The notes under the pieces: model-generated
Told to the model about the DNA's origin: nothing
The model's input: the letters and a program-made list of their open reading frames with translations, nothing else
Database searches by the model: none
NCBI GenBank assembly: GCA_963580455.1
Contig: OY756960.1
Coordinates: forward strand, 29,323,238-29,387,237
DNA from: Euonymus europaeus
Taxonomy: Eukaryota > Streptophyta > Magnoliopsida > Celastrales > Celastraceae
Direction: 5' to 3'
Length of the DNA stretch: 64,000 nt
Program-made: the position numbers and the translations under genes
In this document: positions 56,291-64,000 of the stretch, one piece after another
Position numbering within the stretch: the stretch's first letter is position 1
Layout of the letters: each line of letters begins with the position of its first letter

Positions 56291-59143
56291 GTATGCCTGA
56301 ACTGATATCGTGGTTATATTGTGATGATAGTATGGACATTCTTTGATTTGTAAACATTAGTGTTCATTGTTGTAATAGTAGGAGTGTTAGTACAGTCATA
56401 CTATGTTTGCATATGTGAAAAACGAGGATTGGATAAGAAATGAAAATATTTGATCTAAGATAGGAAAAGCACGATAAGGACAAAGAAAATCAACTATTAC
56501 TACAATGAACACTCATATTTACTCATGTTTACACATCAAAGAATGCAACAGAACATTCTCATTTTTAGAAGTCTCATCCCAAGGCTTGTTGTCTCTCTAT
56601 AGCTGAATATTTAGTGCTGCACATTATTGCTTGGCATACCAAATCTGTATGATTTAACTTGTTGTTGAAAGGGTATTCAGCATTCTTTAATCGTATTCTC
56701 TAGTCAAGTAGTCTCATTTCTTCCATTTCATCCAACCTCTGGTTAATCTATTTGCTACATCCTTCTTGAATCCTTTTATCTTTCTAAAATATCAACCAGA
56801 GGCAGAGAGATTTAAAATTACCAGTTTTAATTATTTATTTCCCGTTAATTAGTTCCTCATCACTCCTACAATTTCTAAATACGCTTATAGGCCTATCCCA
56901 TTTCAGAAATCTTGTTCATGTTTTGAATTTCAAACTAAGTCTTGATAGGGTCTTATCCATTAAGACGATGTTGTTGGCGAAAACATGCACCAAGGAACTT
57001 TTTCTTGAATAGACCTCTTTAGCATTTCTAATCACCTATGTTTTTCAGTATTGATAACCACTCCTCTTTTTAAGAAATTTGTATCCACTTGTGTTTTGGT
57101 GACGGAGCAGAATGTTAGCTCTAGGTCACGTGAATGCCAAAGAGCATGGGATACTTTCTATTTTCAGTTAAGAAGTTTGAAAAGAAAGAAAGCGTCCCAG
57201 GCAAACCATAAGCTACCTATGAGCCAAAATACTTCATCTAGCGTTCATGAATTGTGTGAGCAAATCAAGCCTTCCGTGTCATTTGACATAGAAAATCAAG
57301 TGAAGAAAGGAGATAGTGTTAGTGGCCTGGGACTCCTCCGGATCCTGCCCTAACATTAAACAGGCCACTAACAGATGGGATGGTTAGAGAAATATTGAAG
57401 AATCAAAACTGATCCTGTAAAAGGATGTGGGTACGGTCACGGTCTTGGTCTTGGTCTTGTGCATTTCAACTTCGTGAGACTGCTGCGAAGAAATCAGTGA
57501 GCTGATGTTTGTGAAGTAGCAGTAGTGTGAAGGTAAGATCAATATTTCTTATCAATTGTTTTTTTGATGCCTGAAATGAGAATGGAATAAGGTTTGTTAT
57601 CATTGTTTTTTGTAAATTTATAAATTATAATCAATCCAAAGGGCTGCTGATATGAGCGAATATATACATGTTCAGTTCTTTCGATGGTTTCTTAGCTGTG
57701 GTTCCAACTTCCAAGTCCCAACAATTGCAAATGCATATTCTAGTGGTATCAAGTGTTGGAAAAGTCAGCTTCTGTAGCCTGTAGGTAGTTACTTCTCTGA
57801 CATTTCTGGCTTCGACCTTGAGGTTACCCTTTTGCAATCGGAGATTGTGTTTGAGGTTGTCCCTTACTTGATTGTCTTTCTTGTGCCGAAGTGGTAGAGA
57901 ATCAATGCAATCATTTTGTAGGTTGTCCGTGTGGTGTGCGAGGATTCAATGCCTTTTTAAACGGCACTGAAATCATTGGTGATTGGTTCGTTCTTTTTGG
58001 TGCTGCGCCTGACTGAAGTTGGTCGAATGATGCCTTCGTCAATTCGGTCCAGATTTGTTAGGCCTAAAGCCCAGGCTTATTGAGCCTAAGCCCAATTTGA
58101 TTGGCCCCATGGCCAAATTCTTTAAGCCCAAACATATTAGGCAAGACGAAGTCAATTCGGCCCAAACCCAAGACAATTTGGCCCGAGAACGAGTTAACTT
58201 GACCCAGATTTATTAAACAGAAGCCCAAGTTCTCTGGGTCTAATTAAAGGCCGCATTATTCCTATGTCAGTTTATCGCATATTGATTGGGCCTAACACTA
58301 AATAATACAATATTGTTTGGGCTTAAGCCCAAGTTAATTGTCCCAAAACGAACATGTTCCGTTACATGGGCCTCAAAACTATTGGCCTAAAAGCCCCATT
58401 CGTACGGGCCTAATTAATTTGAGAACCTAATGCGATTGCAACATAACTGGAAAAGGTTGGGGTCCTTTAAGACCTAACAAACATTGTCATGTCGACCGGA
58501 CCCAACCATCTTCATTGCATATTGGGATCGGAATTACCTTTAGGTTACAAAGTTTATCGAGATCGAAAGTGGCAGAAAAGTAGAAAAACAACCACATTTG
58601 AAAACAATCATAGAATGTTAACTTGAAGACCGAGGGACTGATACCTGTGAAGCAGCAGACATAAACAAACACCTGAGCCAGACAAAAAGATTTGGAACAA
58701 AGCTAATGAAGAAAATCAACCACACAAACAGACAAGCTGGTAAAATATTGGCATAACCATGAGAAACAATGCCAAGCACATTACGAGGGCAATGTATGGG
58801 GAAGGAAATGAATAGCCTAGAGGAGAGCAAGAGAAACTTTTGAGTGCATTGAAGAAAATAATGGACCAACTGAAATTAGTGGAGGTGAATTATGGAAAAG
58901 AGAAATGCGATCATGTATGGGAGGACGATTTTTATTCAAAAGAGTTAAGTTTTGGGTGTAGATTGAAGGTCTTAATATGGAAGGAAACATTGAGGTGTCT
59001 TGTGTAGATGTGAGTGGGTGAAAGTATCATATTCCACCCTTATTCATTAGTAATGGAGGCTATGAAAAATTAAGAGAGAAGGGGCAGACGAAAAGAGCGG
59101 GTCTTACAAATACAAGAAGCTGTGAGGCACCGACAGAACCCAA
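56291..59143. other. region between peptidase pseudogene and photolyase-hydrolase gene
   Basis: No intact gene. A 100-residue open frame at 57051-57353 (VSSRSRECQRAWDTFYFQL, KPSVSFDIENQVKKGD) has a coding-like composition but is not recognised, and its codons do not continue to another exon. Another short frame just after it (GTPPDPALTLNRPLTDGMVR, about 57328-57390) could be a further degenerate exon. From 58025 to 58440 the sequence is full of GCCCAA/TTGGGC words (see findings). A minus-strand hydrophobic frame at 58618-58869 has no family features. Confidence 0.45.
58025..58440. repeat. cluster of GCCCA/TGGGC words
   Basis: Words such as AAGCCCAAA, GGCCCAAA, TTGGGCC, AGCCCAAG and GGGCCTAA occur roughly every 15-25 bases for 400 bp. 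Individually they match plant site-II (TCP-binding) promoter motifs, but the density suggests a degenerate low-complexity repeat. It lies about 0.7 kb beyond the 3' end of the minus-strand photolyase-hydrolase gene. Confidence 0.6.
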
Positions 59144-62100
59144 TCATCTCTCAGCCAGAATTTTGGTTTCAGCTGCCACGACCCATTCACAAATGATTAA
59201 ATTCACTTCTTCTGGCTGCTCATCATGGGCACAGTGGCCTGAAATATCAGAAATAAGAAATTTATATGGTCAATGTAGAACACAGATCAAAATCTAAGAT
59301 CAAACAACTATATCTACATCTATAAGCAGTGACTTCCACATTTACCGGCATCTAATTCCTTGATTACAGTCTCTGGACAATGCTCTTTAATCATAGCAAG
59401 TTTGGACTTAGAGTCTGAGATCGGATCTTTTGTTCCCTACCAGTAAACCATTACCAACCAAAAGGAATTCATTAAGGTAATAAATGAATAGTCAATTCAT
59501 TCACAAGAAATGTAACAAAAAACTCCCACGTCCAGTGTTGTCTCACTATTGAGATTCTACCTGTATAATTAGGACCCTTTCCTTGAATTCCTTCAGGAGG
59601 AAGTTAAGAGGAAGTGAGAGATTGAAACTGAAAATACTTTCCAGGACCACCAAGACACCAGGATCATAGGACTTTCATAGATGTTAAGATGATATTTTCA
59701 TGAATAGACGTAATTTCTGAATGTAACACATTAATACCCATACGAATTAATATGATGCAACAAATGAAGAGGATACTGCCCTTAGCATTGCATTGACAAG
59801 CCAATCATCAGCACGCTCAGCCTTCTGCAAAGGTAAGGACCAAAACATGAAAAGCCAGACAACATCAGGAAGCAGCACTTAAACATTGGCAATGGCAGTG
59901 GGTACACACAGTTGGATAGCAAGTCTTGACTATGCTCTTGATGTTCAACCTCAAGTAAAGCAAAAGAATTCGGGCACCTAACCACATCACCCCTGAAGTC
60001 TGCCGCTCCTGAATCATTTTCAAATCATTAAGAATAATGAACTTTGTGCAAATCATAATTAGATTGTGTAATTTCATCAATGCCTTCTGAAATAGTAGAT
60101 AATAGAATCCAAGTAAAATATAAAAAAATGATCATTTTCTGGAACACCTAAAAGTATTTCATATATGTGATGGATTATTTTTTATTTATTAGATGAATGA
60201 ACACTGGGAATAATTATGATACACTTGCTTGCACAAAAATGCCAATGACTACAATGCTCTTGAGAAAAGGATGCAACAATGTATGACTTTGCAGCAACAG
60301 ATAGATGTACTATGGCATTCTTTAAGGTGTTATAGACTTATGTTGATTAGAATATTCAAAAGACACTAATTTAAACTTACTTCAGAGAACTGCAGAGAAC
60401 TATATCGAGGTACAATGTTTCCAGCAGTATTGATGAGAACAAGTGACTTGGCTAAAACAGGCCAAAGACAAGCAATGATAGAAACAAAATACCCTGAAGA
60501 ATGAAGATAGTGAATGATAATAATTAGACAATTGATATAAATAAGGTATTGACTAACTTTAGAACGCAACTCCTACATAATAAATGGAACCAGTAGAAAA
60601 CATGCCGAGAGATCTTAGACAAGACCAGTTTCCATTGTACTATATTTTAGGAGATTGAGACAGGGAAGGGGAGGGGAATGATAATGAGAAATTAAACTAA
60701 AACAATTGGCCATGTACAAAAAAAACAACTAAAGGGAGGGTAATATCTGCATGGTGCACATCAGACACGTATGAAAGGGTAGCTTTATACAAGCGAAATT
60801 ATTGTGTTAAAATGAGGAACGTACCACCTATGGAGTTCCCTACAAGATGCACTGGTTCACCAACAACTTCAACAATAAAGTCCTTTATCACCTCAGCCCA
60901 TATGAGCTCAGTGTAAACAATGTTTGGCTTTTCTGACTTTCCAAATCCTAAAACTGTAATAGCCCAGACTCGAAACCCTCCTTCAGATATACTGTTTATG
61001 TTGTCACGGTAGTGCTCCAGAAAAGCACCAAAACCATGCACAAGAAGGACAGCTGGACCTTCATGACCAACGGAAGTGTACTGAAAAAGAGCAGCTCTTA
61101 CATTCAAAAAATTGAAAAAGGAGTTGTTCTAAGTGGAAGGTTACAAATATCCAAAACAAACTTGGTAAGTATTTATCTTAACAGAAAAGGCTCTAGTTTT
61201 CTTCAGACAGTGACAAGAGAGGAACATAGATGAGATATACCCAGCAGAAACATTCCAGAAAGAAACTAACAACCAAACAACTGTACACAATTTATAGCTG
61301 AACCTGAATTAAGTGGCCATTCCATCTCCATATCCTAATTGAATATGCTCCATGATCTATCTGACTTTTCCGGGCCAAAAGCCAATACCACTGCCAACAA
61401 ATCAACTGCAATCTTTTAGGAGGTGTTGCTTTTGAAATGATACAAAGCCACATGCACACATATTAAAGCAATCACGCTAAAGAAGTAGCTACGCTTTCCA
61501 GCACCAAAGTTAAAAATGTCACGAACACACAGTACCTCCATTGAGCAGACAGTATCAACTGCTGCAGCTACAGTGGCTGCTGAATATCCAAAGGGAGATA
61601 GAAAACCAGCATTTCTCTCTCTCTCATACTTTATTGCTTCAAAATACACTCTCCTTCTAGATACAATACCCAGATGAAGGGCAGGGCCAAAGAGTGCAAC
61701 AAATGAAGCTCCATCCCGAGTTTCAGCAGTGCGTAATCTATCATGCACCCTGCAAAGAAATAAAGCTCAAAGGAAATTCCTAATGAGACAAGAAGGAGCA
61801 TTGATAATATGCAAGCTATTGAAATCCATTATTTCATCCTACAATTGCAGTCTTCAAAATTATGGCGCATATAATACAAACCACTTAAGTTCATTTGCAA
61901 GATACCAGCAATCTCAGGTAAGTGTTATACAGGTCCCTACCAAAATCATCATTCAAAGATGGGTAAACAACAAAATGATGGATAAACACCAAGAACTAAA
62001 ATGATGGATCACTTTTTTTTCAATAAGCTATCACCAAAAGAACTAATAGGAGCTTTACTAAATTTAGGCATATTAGAGATCCATAAGTATCATAATGGTA

Positions 62101-64000
62101 GAACAAGATATTGAAGGTAAACTTTGTGTCTGCAGTCTCAAGTCAAAACCATAGGGATAAACCACATAACGTTATATGCTATGCCAAATCCAGTTCTACG
62201 TGTCCTTAAACTGTACCATCAAAATCAAGAATTAAGGTGTGAACCTTCTCCATGAATCAAGCATATTTTAATCACATTATAGGTAAGTAAGATAATTTCT
62301 CTATAGTGAAGTCAGAAGAATGTTGTTCACAGTTCATACATATTCCATCTCCACAGAGTTTTTATAATTAAATAAACTGCATTCTGACTGTTGTTCACAG
62401 TTCATACATATTCATATCCACAAAGTTCTTATAATTAAATAAACTGCACTTAAACCTTACAAAAAAAAAACCTAATTTGTAATAAAACTGGGTTGAATTT
62501 AACAGGCAATACGTACTCTTGCCAATCATATCGAGCCGTTCCCTCCAAATATCTCAAATAAGCAGCTAATGCATTTAATACTGCACTTGTCCCAGGTCCC
62601 ACAACATTTGGATTCTGTGTCACAAAAACAGATCTATCTAATGGACTCCTCTTTGTCTGCATGAAATTCGAATTATTCTGATAGGTTCCCTTGAATTTGG
62701 ACAACTTCCTTCTCAATGCAGATTGAGCCGAAGTTTCCTCGATCAGTGCCCAACTTTGACTTGAGCGGCATTTACTTTGAATCACAAATTCCTTTAGAGC
62801 ATCAAATGTGGGCAGCGGACCTGATTGATGATTCAACTATCATCTTTCCTCGGGCCAATGAACATCAAATAGTAAAGTGAAAACTAAAACACCTATGAAC
62901 AAGACTACAAGAGAAATGACAAAAGAAAAAATAATAATACGCTTTCAAAAACAATGAAAACTCACCCCAGTCCAAGTCTGTCCTAGCAACCGGTAAAACT
63001 GGGGGCTGGAGACATGAAGTTATGGGCAAGTGAAGCTTCCCAAATTCCTCATACGATTCAGTCATGTCTTTCAGATTCTAAATTAGTTGTAATTAATCAG
63101 GCAACAGCACATCCAAAGACCTTAGAACATAAGTTCACATCACAAGCATCAAAGCACTGCAAAAGAAATCCACCTTAATATCATAGAAGGGAGTACGCCA
63201 AAAAAAATTCCTAGTGATCCGCTCAGGGGAAGGTATAGTAGCCAACATATGTTCAACAAGATGTATCACCTCGCACACATGGTAATCTACCTCTTCTTCA
63301 GAAAATATATGAGTTGCTTTAACCTGTTGAAGTCCACGGGATGAAATCAGTAAATGAAAAAAAAGAACCTTCACATATCCTTAAAGTACCACATTTTGCA
63401 AATCTAATTAAGGACCTCTTTTAAGAGTTCTTGTATGACACTTTCTGCTCTCCCAAACCTTATCATCAGATTAGACCCTTGTTCCTGCAACGACTTTCTC
63501 AAATCTTTCAATGCAAAAAGAAGCAGTTCTAGCATTTCATCAGAATAGCCTGTACAAATCGTCAGAAAAAGTAGGTCAAAAAGAATTTCAAATCAAAATA
63601 TCAAATCAGACTTGACAATTCTCTCTTTGCACTAGTTCATGGCATAACATAGTTTTGCTCCCATTACCATTGTTGTCGCCTGTAGGCATATTTCCCCATC
63701 AAGTATAGTAACAAAGCAACCAGACACTACAGAATTCATTCAAAATTTCAAATATACTACTCTTTGACCGTCAATTCCATATAATGTTAGCAAGGCATGA
63801 TAACCTCTCGAAATTTGCATATGTTCAACCATAAAATCAAGTCATGGACCTAACCACACATTACCAAGTCGCAACTAAAAATTGGCTGAGCAGATATAAA
63901 CCTGTATTTCGAATGTCGGAAATTAGGTTTCAGCTTAGTATTCGGAATAAGAGCTATTTTTCTGAAGTAATAATTTACACAGTTCGCACCTACCTTGCGC
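59144..64000 (-). CDS. photolyase-like / alpha-beta hydrolase fusion protein, 3' part (5' end outside window)
   Basis: Exons read on the minus strand: >64000-63994, 63549-63416, 63323-63174, 63077-62966, 62820-62517, 61749-61536, 61390-61304, 61080-60825, 60493-60381, 60008-59910, 59824-59777, 59671-59561, 59436-59346 and 59238-59144, all in phase. The N-terminal part in the window resembles the DNA photolyase alpha/beta domain (LRKSLQEQGSNLMIRFG, VKATHIFSEEEVDYH, FWRTPFYDIK) and the start of its FAD-binding region (LFGPALHLGIVSRRRVYFEA). It then passes into an alpha/beta hydrolase with HGFG, the nucleophile elbow GNSIGG, the acid GTKDPISD and the base GHCAHDEQPEE, so the Ser-Asp-His triad is intact. 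The layout resembles Arabidopsis At4g25290 (from memory). A plastid location is likely but cannot be judged without the N-terminus. Confidence 0.88.
62321..62456 (+). repeat. 68-bp tandem duplication in an intron of the photolyase-hydrolase gene
   Basis: TGTTGTTCACAGTTCATACA starts at 62321 and again at 62389. Both units run through CCACA(G/A)AGTT and TTATAATTAAATAAACTGCA. It lies in the intron between exons 62820-62517 and 61749-61536 or at its flank (the - strand exon begins at 62517, just beyond). Confidence 0.85.

Noticed and set aside
61012..61233. Plus-strand 73-aa frame
   Set aside because: Antisense to a well-supported exon of the photolyase-hydrolase gene.
1..64000. CRISPR arrays, operons, ribosome binding sites, prophage or plasmid origins
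   Set aside because: The spliced genes show this is a plant nuclear region. The tandem repeats lack the regular repeat-spacer structure, and no bacterial gene is present.

Overview
The window is nuclear DNA from a flowering plant, most likely a eudicot. The AT-rich sequence contains genes with many GT-AG introns, plant-specific families (SKU5-similar proteins, pectin methylesterase and its inhibitors, PPR proteins) and several kinds of plant transposable element. I cannot name the species.

Layout. 1-3.2 kb: intergenic, with short inverted-repeat elements. 3.2-7.8 kb (+): complete 9-exon SKU5-similar (SKS) multicopper-oxidase-like gene. 9.7-12.7 kb (+): intronless 1001-aa P-class PPR gene. 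12.8-20.3 kb: gene-poor stretch with a CDPK exon fragment, duplicated non-coding blocks, a Helitron-like 3' end, MITEs and a repeat rich in GATACTG. 20.5-26.7 kb: pectin methylesterase (-) and GH9 endo-glucanase (+), arranged head to head. 28.3-42 kb: three intronless pectin methylesterase inhibitor-like genes (-, +, -), a solo LTR between the first two, and a GATA-factor-like gene (-) with a coding minisatellite. 42.5-48.5 kb: E-class PPR gene (-) and 9-exon UMP-CMP kinase gene (-). 51.6-56.3 kb: broken mitochondrial intermediate peptidase gene (+) with an internal duplication and two nested solo LTRs in one intron. 59.1-64 kb: 3' part of a gene (-) fusing a photolyase-like region to an alpha/beta hydrolase; its 5' end lies outside the window.

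Theme. Six genes between 3 and 42 kb act in the apoplast on the cell wall: SKS, PME, GH9 and three PMEI-like proteins. The gene content and order (SKS, PMEIs, OTP70-type PPR, UMP-CMP kinase, photolyase-hydrolase) match, from memory, the Arabidopsis segment around At4g25240-At4g25290. The large PPR next to PMEI genes recalls At5g62350-At5g62370. The block therefore looks like an ancestral eudicot segment that Arabidopsis split between two chromosomes. Exon boundaries were set by reading splice sites and phases by eye; the assembled lengths (593, 530, 499, 388 and 243 aa) close in frame.
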